From Paguma larvata (lineage: Eukaryota; Chordata; Mammalia; Carnivora; Viverridae), in the NCBI GenBank assembly GCA_030068075.1, contig CM057824.1:127896414-127960413 (forward strand): a DNA stretch of 64,000 nt. The letters run 5' to 3'. How positions within the stretch are numbered: the stretch's first letter is position 1; every line of letters begins with the position of its first letter. A model generated the notes under the pieces. That model was not told the origin of the DNA and made no database searches. It saw nothing but the letters and a program-made list of their open reading frames with translations. Both the position numbers and the translations under genes were made by a program. Positions 1 to 11,955 of this stretch are shown in pieces.

Positions 1-44
1 AGAGATTGTTGGCCCAAGAGTTATGCACATATATAATGGTTTAA

Positions 45-440
45 TATTTTTTTATCGAGGTGAAATTCACACAAAATAAAATTAACTATTTTAAGGTGGA
101 CAATTCAGTGGCATTTAGTACCTTCACAATGTTGAACGACTACCACCTAAAGAAAATTCTATATCCATTCAACACTTATTCTGCATTCTCCCCTTCTTCC
201 TATCCCCTAGCAATTATTAATTTGCTTTCTGTATATATGAATAAACCAATTCTGCATATTTCCTATAAATGGAGTCATATGATATGTGAACTTTTGTATC
301 TAGCTTCTTTGACTTAGCATAGTGATTTCAAGATTCATCCAGGTTATAATATATACTCTACTCCTTTTTATGGCTGAATTCCTTTTATGTAGATACCACA
401 ATTTGTTTATCCATTCATCTGTTGATGGACACTTCGGTTG
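45..440 (-). mobile_element. L1M-type LINE 3' fragment
   Basis: The plus strand reads 'ATCGAGGTGAAATTCACAC', then 'CAATTCAGTGGCATTTAGTA', which is the reverse complement of the 3' UTR typical of old mammalian L1M elements. It continues through 'TTTATCCATTCATCTGTTGATGG' style sequence in the same orientation. It is too diverged to carry ORF2 here. A second L1 3' end starts just after it, so this is a separate 5'-truncated insertion or an internal duplication. Confidence 0.7.
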
Positions 441-449
441 TTTGCCTTT

Positions 450-1795
450 TTAAAAAATTGTGGTAAAGAACACATAACACAAAATTTACTACATTAGGCA
501 TTTTTTATTATTTAGTACAATAATGTTAACTATATGCATATTGGTGTAGAATAGATCTCTAGAACTTTTTTATCTTACAAAGCTGAAACTTTGCCCGTTG
601 AACAAGTATTCATTTACCCCTTATCCTCAGCCCTTGGCAACCACATTTTATTTTGTTTCTATGGGTTGACCACTTTAGTACCTCATATAAATGGAATAAT
701 GCAGTATGTATCTTTTTTGTGACTGATTTATTTCACATAGCATGATGCCCTCACAGTTCATTCATATTGTTAAGTATGACAGGATTTCCTTCTTTTTAAA
801 ACCTGACTGATATTCCATTGTGTGTGTGTGTATGTTTGTGTGTACTTTTTTCTTTACCTAGTCATTCAATGGCAGACATTTAGGTTGCTTCCATCTCTTG
901 GATATTGTGTTTAATGCTGCAGTGAACATGGGTAGGCCAATATCTCTTTAAGATCCTTTTTTCACTTTTTTTGTATATATAATAAGAAGCGGGATTGCTG
1001 GGTCATATGATAATTCTATTTTGACATCTTTGAGGAAACACCGTATTGTTTTAGTAGTTGTACCATTTTACATTCCTACCCTACCAGCAGTGCACAGAGG
1101 TTCTAATTACTCCATATCTGTACCCACACTTCTTTTCCTTTCCTCCTCCTCCTCCTCCTCCTCCTCCTCCTTCTTTTTCATAGCAATCATCTTAATGGGT
1201 GTGAGGTGGTGTCTCATGTGGTTTTGGTTTGCATTTTTATGACAATTTGTGATTATTGTTTTCATATGCTTTCTGGCAATTTGTGTATATTTTTTCTGGA
1301 GAAATGTGTATTCAAGTCCTTTGCTCATTTTTTAATCAGGTTATTTCTTTTTTTGGTCGTCGTTGAGTTGTAGGAGTTGTAGGATGTCAGATAAATGGTT
1401 TGCAAATGTTTTCCCTATTCCTTTCTTTGATGTCCAGAAACTTTTAAGTTTGATACACTCCTGTTCGTCTATTTTTGGTTTTGTTGCCTATGCTTTTAGT
1501 GTCATATCCAAGAAATCATTGCCCAGTCCAATATCATGAAGATTTTCCTCTATGTTTTCCTAGTAGTTTTAGAATCTCAAGTCTTATATTTAGGTCTTTA
1601 ATCCATTTTTGAGTTGATTCTTGTATATGGTATAAGGTAGGGATCCAACTTTATTCTCTGCAGACAGATATCCAGGTTTCCAGCCTCCAGCTTTGTTCTT
1701 TCTTCTCAGGATTGTTTTGACTATTTGGAATCCTTTGAGATTCCATATGAATTTTAGGATTTCTTTTTTATTTCTGTAAAAAATACCATTGACAA
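450..1795 (-). mobile_element. Old L1M LINE, 3' UTR and ORF2 end (left half)
   Basis: A second L1 3' end begins near 450 and runs leftward on the minus strand from ORF2. Landmarks include 'GGGATTGCTGGGTCATATG' at about 991-1009 and 'TGCCTATGCTTTTAGTGTCATATCC' style sequence near 1490. The copy carries a (TCC)n stretch near 1140-1171. It stops at 1795, where a younger L1 is inserted, and resumes at 8340. All reading frames are broken. Confidence 0.75.
1140..1171 (+). repeat. (TCC)n microsatellite inside old L1
   Basis: About ten perfect TCC units followed by TTCTTTTT. It lies inside the old L1 copy and produces spurious Ser-rich and Glu-rich open frames on opposite strands. Confidence 0.9.
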
Positions 1796-2149
1796 TTTTT
1801 AAAAATATAATTTATGTCAAGATAGCTAACATACAGTGTATACAGTGTGCTTTTGGCTTCAAGTGTAGATTCCCATGATTCATCATTTACATAGAGCATC
1901 CAGTACTCATCCCAAGTGCCCTCCTCTATGCCCGTCACCCATTTTCCCCTCTCTCTCACCCCCTCCCCCATCAACCCTCAGTTTGTTCTCTGTATATAAG
2001 AGTCTCTTATGGTTTTCCTCCCTTTCTGTTTGAAGCTATTTTTCCCCTTCCCTTCCCCCATAGTCTTCTGTTAAGTTTCTCAAATTACACATAAGTCTGT
2101 CTTTCTCTGACTGACTTATTTCACTTAGCATAATAACCTCCAGTTCCAT

Positions 2150-5100
2150 CCACGTTGTTGCAAATGGCAAGATTTCATTCTTTCTCATTGTCAAGTATAT
2201 ATAAACCACATCATTGTATATATATAAACCACATCTTCTTTATTCATTCATCAGTTGATGGACTTTTGGGGTCTTTCCATAATTTGGCTATTGTTGATCG
2301 CACTGCTATAAACATTGGGGTTTACATGCCCCTATGAATCAGCACTCCTGTATCCTTTGGATAAATTCCTAGGTAGTGTATTGCTGAGTCATAGGGTAAT
2401 TCTATTTTTAATTTCGTGAGAAACCTCCACACTGATTTCCAGAGTGGCTGCACCAGTTTGCATTCCCACCAACAGTGCAAGAGGGCTCCCGTTTTTCTCC
2501 ACATCCTCGCCAACATCCGTTGTTGCCTGAGTTGTTAATGTTAGCCATTCTGACAGGTGTGAGGTGGTCTCTCGTTGTGGTTTTGATTTGTATTTCCCTG
2601 ATGATGAGCGATGTTGAGCACTTTTTTCATGTGTCAGTTGGCCATCTGGATGTCTTCTTTGGAGAAGTGTCTATTTGTGTCTTTTTCCCATTTCTTCACT
2701 GGATTATTTGTTTCTTGAGTGTTAAGTTTGGTAAGTTCTTTATAGATTTTGGATTCTAACCCTTTATCTTATATGCTATTTGCAAATATCTTCTCCCATT
2801 CCGTCGGTTGCCTTTTAGTTTTGTTGATGGTTTCCTTTGCAGTGCAGAAGCTTTTTATCCTGATGAGGTCCCAACAGTTTATTTTTGCTTGTATTTCCCT
2901 TGCCTTTGGAGAAATGTCAAGTAAGAAGTTGCTATGGCTGAGGTCAAAGATGTTGTTATCTGTTTTCTTCTCTAGGGTTTTGATGATTTCCTGTCTCACA
3001 TTTAGGTCTTTCATCCATTTTGAGTTTATTTTTGTGTATTGGGTTAAGAAAGTGCCAGTTCTCCCAGCACCATTTGCTAAAGAGACTATCTTTTTTCCAT
3101 TAGATACTCTTTCCTGCTTTGTCAAAGATTAGTTGGCCATACATTTGTGGGTCCGATTCTGCGTTCTCTATTCTTTTCCATTGGTCTATGTGCCAGTTTT
3201 TGTTCCAATACCATACTGTTTTGATGATTGCAGCTTTGTAGTAGAAGCTAAGGTCTGGGACTGCGATGACTCCTACTTTGGTTTTCTGTTTCAATATTAC
3301 TATTTGGTGTCTTTTGTGGTTCCATACAAATTTAGGATTGTTTGTTTTAGCTCTAAGAAGAATGCCGGTGCAATTTTTATTGGCATTACATTGAATGTAT
3401 AGATTGCTTTGGGTAGTATTGACATTTTAACAATATTTGTTCTTCCAATTCATGAGTGTAGAATGTTTTTCCATTTCTTTATGTCTTCTTCAATTTCTTT
3501 CATAAGTTTTCTATAGTTTTCAACATACAGATCTTTTACCTCTTTGATTATATTTATTCCTAGGTATTTTATGGTTCTTGGTGCAATTGTAAATGAAATT
3601 GATTCTCTTGATTCTCATTTCTGTTGTTTCATTGTTGGTATATAGAAATACAACCTGTACATTGATTTTGTATCCTGCAACTTTGCTGAATTTATGGCTT
3701 TTTGGTGGAGTCTTTCAGGTTTTCCATGTAGAGTATCATGTCATCTGCAAAAAGTGAAAATTTGACTTCTTCTTTGCCAATTTGTATGCCTTTTATTTCA
3801 TTTTGTTGTCTGCTGAGGCTAGGACTTCCAACACTATGTTAAACAACAGTGGTGAGAGTGGACATTCCTTTCGTGTTCCTGATCTCCAAGGGAAAGCTCT
3901 CAGTTTTTTCCCCATTGAGAATGATATTAGCTGTGGGCTTTTCATATATGGCTTTTATGATGTTAAGGTATGTTCCTTCTATCCCGACTTTCCTGAGGGT
4001 TTTTATTAAGAAAGGATGTTGTATTTTGTCGAATGCTTTTTCTGCATCTATTGACAGGATCATACGGTTCTTATTCTTTTTTCTATTAATGTGATGTATC
4101 ACATGGATTGATTTGCAAATATTGAACCAGCCTTTCAGCCCAGGAATGAATCCCACTTGATCATGGTGAATAATTCTTTTAATACACTGTTGAATTCAAT
4201 TTGCTAGTATCTTGTTGAGAATTTTTAAACCATGTTCATCAGGGGTATTGGCCTGTAATTCTCCTTTCTAGTGGGGTCTCTGGTTTGAGAATCAAGGTAT
4301 CGTTGACTTCATACAATCAGTCTGGAAGCTTTCCTTCCATTTCTATTTTTTGGAACAACTTGAGAAGAATAGGTATTAACTCTGCTTTTAATGTCTGGTA
4401 GAAGTCCCTTGGGAAACCGTCTGGCTCAGGACTCTTTATTTGTTGAGATTTTTGATAAATGATTCAATTTCTTCACTAGTTATGGGTCTGCTCAAATTTT
4501 CTATTTCTTCCCATTTGAAATTTGGTAGTGTGCAGGTGTCTCAGAATTTGTCCATTTCTTCCAGGTTGTCCAGTTTGTTGACATATAATTTTTCATAGTA
4601 TTCTCTAATAATTGTTTGTGATCTCTCCTCTTTCATTCATTTACCTGTTTGGGTTCTCTCTCTTTTCTTTTTGAGAAGTCTGGCTAGGGGTTTATCAATT
4701 TTGTTTATTCTTTCAAAAAACCAGGCCTTAGATTCATTGATCTATTCTGCTGTGTTTTGTTGTTGTTTGTTTGTTTTGATTTTTGGATTCTGTATTGTTT
4801 ATTTCTGCTCTATTTTTTATTATTTCTCTTCTTCTACTGGCTTTGGGATTTCTTTGTTGTTCTGCTTCTAGTTCCTTTAGGTGTGAGGTTAGGTTTTGTA
4901 TTTGGGATTTTTCTTGTTTTTTGAGATAGGTCTGGATTGCAGTGTATTTTCCTCTTAAGATTGCCTTTGCTGCATCCCAAAGGGTGTGGACTGGCATGTT
5001 TTCATTTTCATTTGCTTCCATATATTTTTAAATTTCTTCTTTAACTGCCTGGTTGGCCTATTCTTTTTTAATAGAATGTTCTTTAACATCCATGCATTTG

Positions 5101-5860
5101 GAAGTTTTCCAAACTTTTTCTTGTGGTTGATTTCAAGTTTCATAGCATTGTGATCTGAAAATATGCATGGTATAATCTCAATTCTTTTATATTTATTGAG
5201 GGCTGTTCTGTGACCCAGTATGTGATCTATCACAGAATGTTCCATGTGTACTTGAGAAAGATGTGTATTCTGCTGCTTTTGGATGAAAAATTCTAAATAT
5301 ATATGTCAAGTCCATTTGGTCCAGTGTATCATTCAAGGCCATTGTTTCTTTATTGATTTTCTGCCTGCATGATCTGTCCTTTGGTGTAAGTGGAGTATTA
5401 AAGTCTCTTGTTATTACTATATTCTTATCAATAAGATTGCTTATGTTTGTGATTGATCGATTTATATATTTGGGTGTTCCAAGTTGGGGACATAAACATT
5501 TAATTGTTAGCTTTTCTTGGTGGATAGACCCTGTAATTATGATATAATGCCCTTCTTCGTCTCTTGTTACAGCCTTTAGTTTAAAATCTAGTTTGTCTGA
5601 TATAAGTATGGCTACTCTAGCTTTTGACTGCTAGTAGCATTATAGATGTTCTCCATCCCCTCACTTTCAATCTGAAGGTGTTCTGAAGGTCTAAAATGAG
5701 TCTCTTGTAGACAGCATATAGATGGAGATGGATCTTGATTTTTATCCTTTCTGACACCCTATGTCTTTATATTGGGGCATTTAGTCCAATTACATTCAGA
5801 GTTACTATTGAAAGGTGTGGATTTAGTGTCATTGTCTTATCTGTAGTTTTCATGCTTGTG
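2150..5860 (-). pseudogene. L1 ORF2 remnant (endonuclease/reverse transcriptase)
   Basis: Broken ORF2 of the 6.5-kb L1. Intact L1 ORF2p (about 1,275 residues) has an AP-like endonuclease, a reverse transcriptase and a Cys-rich C terminus. Minus-strand segments recognisable here are: an endonuclease-side block with 'IEIIPCIFSDHNAMKLEINH' (within 4955-5245); an RT block with '[16 protein letters not shown]' (within 3839-4156); the catalytic FADD box encoded at 3741-3752; and C-terminal blocks at 2769-3125 and 2322-2516 ('[18 protein letters not shown]'). These lie in different frames separated by stops, so no full-length enzyme can be made. The FADD box survives by chance in a dead frame. Confidence 0.88.
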
Positions 5861-5899
5861 GTGATGTCTCTGTCCTTTGTAGTCTGTGTAGCATTCCAC

Positions 5900-6830
5900 T
5901 CACAGAGTCCTCCTTAGGATCTCTTGCAGGCTGGTTTAGTGGTCATTAACTCCTTCAGTTTCTGTTTGCCTGGAAAAGCCATTATCTCTCCTTCTATTCT
6001 GAATGACAGCCTTGCTTGATAAAGGATTCTTGACTGCATATTTTTCCTGTTCAGCACATTGAATATTTCCTGCTACTCCTTTCTGGCCTGCCAAGTTTCA
6101 GTGGATAGGTCTGCTACTACCCTTATGTGTCTACCCTTATAGGATAAGGCCTGTTTGTCCGTAACTGCTTTCAGAATTCTCTTTATCTTTGTATTTTGCC
6201 AGTTTCACTATGATATGCCATGGTGAAGACCTATTCTTGTTGAATCTGAAGGGAGTTCTCTATACCTCCTGGATTTGGATGTCTGCTTCCTTCCCAGATA
6301 AGGGAAGTTCTCAGCTATAATTTGTTCAAGTAAACCTTCTGCCCCTTTCTCTCTCTCTTCTGGAACTCTTATGATATGGATATTATTATGTTTCATGGAA
6401 TCATTTAGTTCTCAAATTCTCCCCTTGTGGTCTAGTATTTTCTTATCTCTCTTTTTCTCAGCTTCATTGTTTTCCATAATTTTATCTTCTATTATACTTA
6501 TTCTCCCCGCTGCTTCCTCTATCCTTGCTGTCACTGCAACTAGTTTATTTTGAGCCTCATTTACAGCCTTTCTTAATTTGTGTGACTATTTCTTAGGTGC
6601 CTTGATCTCTGCAGCAATAGATTCTCTGCTGTCTTCTATGCTTTTTTCAAGCCCACATGTTGATCTTATGACTATTATTTTAAATTCGTGATCAGATATA
6701 TCATTTGTATCTGTTTTCGAGCAGTTCTCTAGCTATCATTTCTTCCTAAAATTTCTTTTGAGGAGAATTCTACTGTTTCATCATGTTGGCTAGCTTTCTA
6801 TCCTTTATGTGTCTTAATAGCTTGTTATGT
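5900..6830 (-). pseudogene. L1 ORF1 remnant (RNA-binding chaperone)
   Basis: Fragment of L1 ORF1, normally a roughly 340-residue trimeric coiled-coil and RRM nucleic-acid chaperone. The clearest piece is on the minus strand at 6208-6396, with 'NNIHIIRVPEEREKGAEGL' and 'LEQIIAENFPYLG', which matches the RRM-proximal region of mammalian ORF1p. The C-terminal motif around 'TTKPAxQEIL' can be followed near 5900-5930 but is frameshifted. Boundaries are approximate. Confidence 0.75.
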
Positions 6831-8330
6831 GTCCTGCACCTGCAAGCACTACTATATTAAAAAAAAGGTCATACACTGTCCAGGGCCTGACCCTTAAGGA
6901 GGTGTTTTGGAGTGTGTTGAGTGCTCTCTGTTGTTGTGACTCTGGTTGCTTTATCTCCATACTCATAGTGGTGGCTTGGACCTTCCACCAGGTTGATTTG
7001 TTCATTGAAGTAACCCTGGAAAAAAATTTAAAAAGGGGGGGGGGAGTGGTGAAAGAAGCCTTATTGCCTTATCCCATACAAAGAGAAAAATGACACGGGT
7101 GGGGAAAAAGAGAAGGAAAGTAAATTGACCAGGCAGAGAATCAGAGAAACTGTATGGCTTAATCCAGAGAGAGAGAGGAAAATAAAGAAGAAGGAAATAC
7201 AGAAGAGGTGTAAAAATAATAGATTAAAAATGTCTGCCTAAACAAACCAACAACCAGAATAGAGAAGGGAAAAAATAAGAGGAAGAAAAGTAAGAAAGAA
7301 GAAAAACATATATATGTATATGAAATAAGACTTGACCAAGAATAAGATCAGAAAATGCAAAACCACTGGACCAATATGACAGATATCTGATGGTGCCTTG
7401 GAACTGGTGGCTGTACTGGTCTAGCGGAGGGGCCGGCTGGTTGGGTCAGAGACAATCTTGTTCTGGTAGATACACAGTTACCAGGCACAGAGGGGCAGGA
7501 TTTGGTGTAAGCAGTCCTGCCTCCACTGTGGGCCCACTGTCCATTCACTGAAACCCCACCTTGTTAGTATTTGGGAGAAAAATGGGACTAGTCTGTCCTC
7601 CCGGGATCCCATGTCCCAAACCACTCTGTTCAGGCAGTCCTCACAGTGTTGCACTGGTGCAAGTGGGCCAGTTTGTGCTGCTCCACAATCTCCCATGCCT
7701 CCCATCCCATGCTCGGCTGGGATTCAAACCCCAATGTCTTAAAGGATCCCACCTCAATTCTGGGATAGCATCACTCCACCCAGCCGACAAAGGGCCTCTG
7801 GCTGGCCAGCACCTGCAGGGTCTTTTGTCCTTGGAGCAGCTGTATATCTTTTTCCCACAGCGCTCAAGGGCAGGGACTGCTCTCTCCAACTGCCCCTCTG
7901 AGCTTGCTACTGAGTCCCGGGCTGGCTCCCTCTACCCAGGCATGCATATAGGGCAGCAGGCCCCAGTTCGGAGGAAGTCCCGAAAGCCTGGATCATGTTA
8001 GAAATTGGTTCTTTCTTTGTTTTTTCCATTCCCCAGTCCATGGTTTTTCTCTTGTCCAAATATAATCCTACACTTCCAAAGCCTCTCTTTCTCTTCCTTT
8101 TGTCTCTCCACAGAAGGGTATCCCTCCCCACTGTGCCTATGCTGCCCATTTTATATATCCCATTTCACAATCATGCACCTGTGACCTGCCAGGTTTCCCC
8201 ATCAGCTTCTGGAGATGTTTCTGTCACTCGAGCCTGGATTCCTGGAATTCCGAGTCTGGCCTCAGTTCTTCTGTGTTTGAGGGATGGGGGAACTTCAGGT
8301 CCCCCTACTTCTCTGCCATGTGGACTCCTC
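6830..8330 (-). promoter_or_regulatory. L1 5' UTR, former internal promoter region
   Basis: Purine-rich (7020-7330) then GC-richer (7380-8330) sequence at the 5' end of the inserted L1. In L1 elements this region holds an internal Pol II promoter. No intact initiator or activity can be claimed from sequence. CpGs are largely depleted to TG/CA, as expected for an old methylated copy. Open frames here on both strands (for example 7561-8001) are shadows of this UTR. Confidence 0.6.
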
Positions 8331-8339
8331 CCATTGGCA

Positions 8340-8532
8340 GTTTGATAGGGATTGCATAAATCTGTAGATAATTTTGGGTAGTATGGGCATTTTAATAATA
8401 TTAAGTCTCCCAGTTTATGAACGTAGGATGTCTTTCCATTTATTTGAGTCTTTATTTCTTTCAGCAATGGTTGTAGTCTTTAGTGTATAAATCTTTCACT
8501 TCCTTGGTTACATTTATTCCTATTTTATTATT
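8340..8532 (-). mobile_element. Old L1M LINE, right half (continuation)
   Basis: 'TTTGATAGGGATTGCATAAA' at 8341-8360 is the direct continuation of the old L1 ORF2 sequence that breaks off at 1795. The sequence runs on through an ORF2-like segment reading 'TCTTTCACTTCCTTGGTTAC' to about 8532, where a SINEC begins. This is the piece separated by the 6.5-kb insertion. Confidence 0.8.
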
Positions 8533-8732
8533 ATTTTTTAATGTTTTATTTGTTTTTGAAAGATAGAGAGAATGGGGGGATGGGCAGAGAGCGAGAAGGG
8601 AACAGAGGATCTGAAGCAGGCTCTGTGATAGCAGTGAGCCTGATGTGGGGCTTGAATTCACAAAACATGAGATTGGGACCTGAGCTAAAGTTGGACCTGA
8701 ACCTGAGGTCATCTGAGCCTTCCAGGTGCCCC
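8533..8732 (-). mobile_element. SINEC (CAN-SINE), minus
   Basis: The minus strand starts GGGGCACCTGGAAGGCTCAG-like and ends in a poly(A)-type tail seen as TTATTTTTTAATGTTTTATT on the plus strand. The pyrimidine-rich part appears as 'AGAGAGCGAGAAGGGAACAG'. No clear target-site duplication. It marks the end of recognisable old L1. Confidence 0.85.
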
Positions 8733-9218
8733 AAATATCACCTTTTTCTATAGAATAGGGACAGGCAAAAGCTTGTCCTGGGAAATAATCATTAGAGGCC
8801 TTGGCTACAGGGAACAGGAGATCCAGGGGCTGGGGAAGCCAGATAAGGGTTCAGCATTAGCTTCAAAGCCTCATTATTTTCGTTTTCAATCACTTTATCT
8901 TCTTCTGTCTCCCTCCTCTTCATCCTCCTTCCTTATCTTCATCCTCCTTTCCTCCTTTCACCTCTTGTCTTCTGCCTCCTTTTCTTCTCTTCCCCACCCA
9001 CCCAGTTCTCTCCCTCTCTCTCTGCTGGTTTTGTTTCTCTTCAATCTTCACAGACACTGTGTATAGGAAATAGGTGAGGACTAGTTAAGACTTTGTCTTT
9101 TCTACATTTTTGCTATCTTTGTACTCTGAGTTCCCTGTAGGTTCACATCCCTTCCTGATATAGATATCTGATACAGGACAACCAGGTAGAGTTTTCAAAG
9201 ACAGGACCACTGCTGCTG
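8733..9218. other. Unique sequence with pyrimidine-rich stretch
   Basis: No gene recognised. The plus strand at about 8890-9020 is a C/T-rich low-complexity stretch (TCCTCC/TTCC repeats), which gives a Ser/Leu-rich meaningless frame. Confidence 0.6.
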
Positions 9219-9254
9219 ACAAAGAAAGAAAGAAAAGAAAAGAAAAGAAAAGAA

Positions 9255-9294
<40 letters not shown>

Positions 9295-9480
9295 AGGAAA
9301 GAAAAGAAAGGAAGGAAAGAAAGAAAGAAAAGAAAAGAAAGGGAGGGAGGGAGGGAGGAAGGAAGGAAGGAAGAAAGAAGAAAGAAAGAAAGAAAGAAAA
9401 GAAAGAGAGAGGGAGGGAGGGAGGGAGGGAGGAAGGAAGAAGGAAGGAAGGAAGGAAGGAAGGAAGAGAGAGAAAGAAAG
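9219..9480 (+). repeat. Compound homopurine (GAAA/GGAA/GGGA)n microsatellite
   Basis: About 260 bp that is almost purely purine on the plus strand. It is built from blocks of AAAGA, GAAA, GGGA and GGAA in an A-B-A-B pattern. It yields a 189-residue Ser/Phe/Leu-rich frame on the minus strand that is an artefact of the repeat. Such tracts are length-polymorphic and can form triplex (H-)DNA. Confidence 0.95.
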
Positions 9481-11489
9481 ATCTCTGGTCATTTGATCTC
9501 TCAGGAAAACACCTAGATTGTCTTGAAGGTTGGGACCCATGCTTTCACTGCCTACTGAGCAAGTATGAGCCTGTTTGAGGTGCTCTCTCCCTTGCCCCTC
9601 CCACTCCAGATCTAAAGAGATAAAGAAGGAGACTGAGTGCACAGCCTCAGGCATCTCTAAACAGACATGAAGGAAGCAGAAGTGTAGCCCACTTGCCAGG
9701 GTTGGGTTCCAACTCCCTAAATTCTCCCTTTATTTTTATTGTCTTGATGATACTGAACACTTCTTAATTAGAGCAGAGTTCAGAGTCTTAAGCTATTTCT
9801 CTCTTCTGTCCACTCCAATGTACCTGACAGTTGTGCTCTAGTGAGCTACATGGATTCAGTAGCAAGTGCTGAGTAGGTAGACCAGCTTTGCCCTCTCCAG
9901 CTGGGGACAAAGGAGAGCAGGGCACACCTGTGTTGTAGGATAGCCAAATGAGTGACAGTCACTTCCTAGATATTAGCATCAGTCTATTCCCCAATGCATG
10001 GGCAACTTTGACAGTGGTATGTAAATTGAACATTTACTCATGCTTTTGTACCTTCTTTATTTTAGTTTTTGTTGTTGTTATTGTTGGAGAAGGGGGAAAA
10101 CAAGGTTTTGGTTCATGGCAAGGTCTGCAGAAAGGATCCATGTAACACAGAAAGTTAGTTAAGCAGTTGGCAGTAAGGGAAGCCCAGGACAGAGGGAAGA
10201 CTTTATTGGGGGAAAGAGGCCTGGCCAGAGACCCCTTAACCACTTCTCCCTGACCATTTGTAGTTGTCTTCTGCACAAGTCCCTCTCTATGTATTGCTTA
10301 GAGGATTTTTGTTTGATTTGATGTAGAGTTGTGGAAATACTTACAATTGTGAAATAGGTATCTAGGGATAGGACCAGAGGGAGAAGAGGGAGGCCTCTTT
10401 GATTTGGCTGTCAGGTCTGTATTTTCCAGGAATTCCAGGAGGAGCCTTAGATGGAGTTTCATACAGTAATATGAAACTCCAGTTATAGCCACATTGAGTT
10501 TGGCCAACTTGGAATCCTTCAGTACCATCCATGCATTACATCTGTGAAGATATGTTTTCAGACCCTGGATAACTGAACTAGATGTGAACTCTTGAAGCAT
10601 GTGTCATTTGAAATTATCTGTATATAAAACACCTTTCTTGTTCCTTGCTCTTTAGTGGCTTGTATTAATTAATAGTCCTGCTCGAAGCCATACCCTTTTT
10701 AGGACCAGCCTGGAGGGGTGGGCTGCCTATCATGCCCAGAAACCTACAGAAACCCAGGCAAGATGAATAATGAATTCTTCATTTCCAGATAGTCCAAATT
10801 CCCAGTCAGTTCATCTTCTTGGGACTCAAGGACAGTTATTCTGGAGGCTATGCTGGATATAGAACAGCATGGATGATGAACTTGTGACAATTTGATTTCT
10901 GATACCGGAAATCAAAGTAGATTGGAAAGTAGATTGGCCAATAATAAATAAAGGATGCCCTTTAGAATCTTATAGGGAGTTAATAATGATTATATCCTGG
11001 GAAAGGCCCAGAAAGGTTAGCTCCCTACCCTTCTTAAAAAGTGATGACTGAATTAGAAGAAATCTCTAAAAGACTTCTGGGCAACTACTATAGCCAGGTC
11101 ATTAGATAATGACCATCAATTATTGAGATAAACACCAATCTCAAACATAAGAAAAGCATTTTCTGAACTTTGAAGCAAAAGTTGGAGCATTCCTGTAGAA
11201 CAACTTTCTTAATGCTCTTCATTTTCTTTTGTAATATTTCCTTTTCTTTTATATATTTCTTTTCTCAACCCTCAGCTTGCCAAAGGTGTACTTGGGATCT
11301 CACAACTGTTCTTTACAACAAAGATGGATACCCAGATTTCCTAGGGCACAATGGTTAAAAGGGATGTAATCAGAGGTGTTAATAAAAGTAGGTTCTGGCT
11401 AAGAGACTTCATTAGGGTAACTGCTCAGTTTCAGATCGAAATTTCAAACCACTTATAAATAAACATTTCTCCATGGATATCAGAATGCA
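9481..11489. other. Intergenic DNA, no feature recognised
   Basis: About 2 kb with no convincing coding exon, RNA gene or classifiable repeat. Short open frames (for example 10298-10600 minus) have no recognisable domain or codon signal. Confidence 0.5.
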
Positions 11490-11955
11490 TTCCTGTACTA
11501 GTTTCCTAGGACCACGATAGCAAAATACCACAAAGTAGGAAGCCTGAGGCAACAGAAGTTTATTCTCTTACAGTTTTAGAGGCCAAAAGTCTGAAATCAA
11601 GGTGTCTGCAGGGCTGGTTCCTTCTGGAAGCTCTGAGGGAGAATCTGTTCCATGCCCCTCCCTTCTAGGGTTTGTTGGTTGCCTGCATACATAGCTTGTA
11701 GATACATCACTTCAATTTTTGCCTCCGTCTTCAAGTAGCTGTATTTCCCCATGTGTGTCTGCATGTTTCCAAATCTCTCTATATATAAAAGCACAAATCA
11801 TTATTTTTAGGGCCCACCTTAATCCAGTATGACCTCATTTTGACTTGATTACTTCTACAAAGACCCTATTTCCAAATAAGGCCACATTTCAGAGGTATTG
11901 AGGGGTTAGGACTTCAGCATAACTTTACAGGGCATGATTCAACCTACAACAATTC
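11490..11955 (-). mobile_element. MaLR LTR (MLT1-type), minus
   Basis: The plus strand begins 'CTAGTTTCCTAGGACCACGA' and has 'CAACAGAAGTTTATTCTCTT' followed by 'AAGTCTGAAATCAAGGTGTC'. Further on come 'AGGGCCCACCTTAATCCAG' and 'CCAAATAAGGCCACATTTC', ending near 'TTCAACCTACAAC'. This is the reverse complement of an ERVL-MaLR (MLT1-class) LTR, essentially full length. Non-coding and ancient. Confidence 0.8.

Larger units (their letters stand above)
1796..8330 (-). mobile_element. Near full-length carnivore L1 (LINE-1), decayed
   Basis: About 6.5 kb of L1 in minus orientation. It has a poly(T) end at about 1796, a 3' UTR to about 2150, ORF2 about 2150-5860, ORF1 about 5900-6830, and a GC-richer 5' UTR about 6830-8330 ending in 'CACATGGCAGAGAAGTAGGG' on the minus strand. 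L1 retrotransposes by target-primed reverse transcription. This copy is dead: ORF1 and ORF2 carry many stops and frameshifts. A probable target-site duplication, ccattgaca at 1786-1794 and ccattggca at 8331-8339, shows insertion into an older L1. The subfamily label is an inference. Confidence 0.9.

Noticed and set aside
2322..5245. Several minus-strand frames with reverse-transcriptase-like protein sequence
   Set aside because: They are scattered pieces of one dead L1 ORF2 in different frames, not separate genes.
7561..8001. 146-codon plus-strand frame in a GC-richer stretch
   Set aside because: Antisense to the L1 5' UTR; composition reflects the repeat.
9085..9654. 189-codon minus-strand frame rich in Ser, Phe, Leu and Pro
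   Set aside because: It is the translation of the homopurine microsatellite's complement; no real protein signal.
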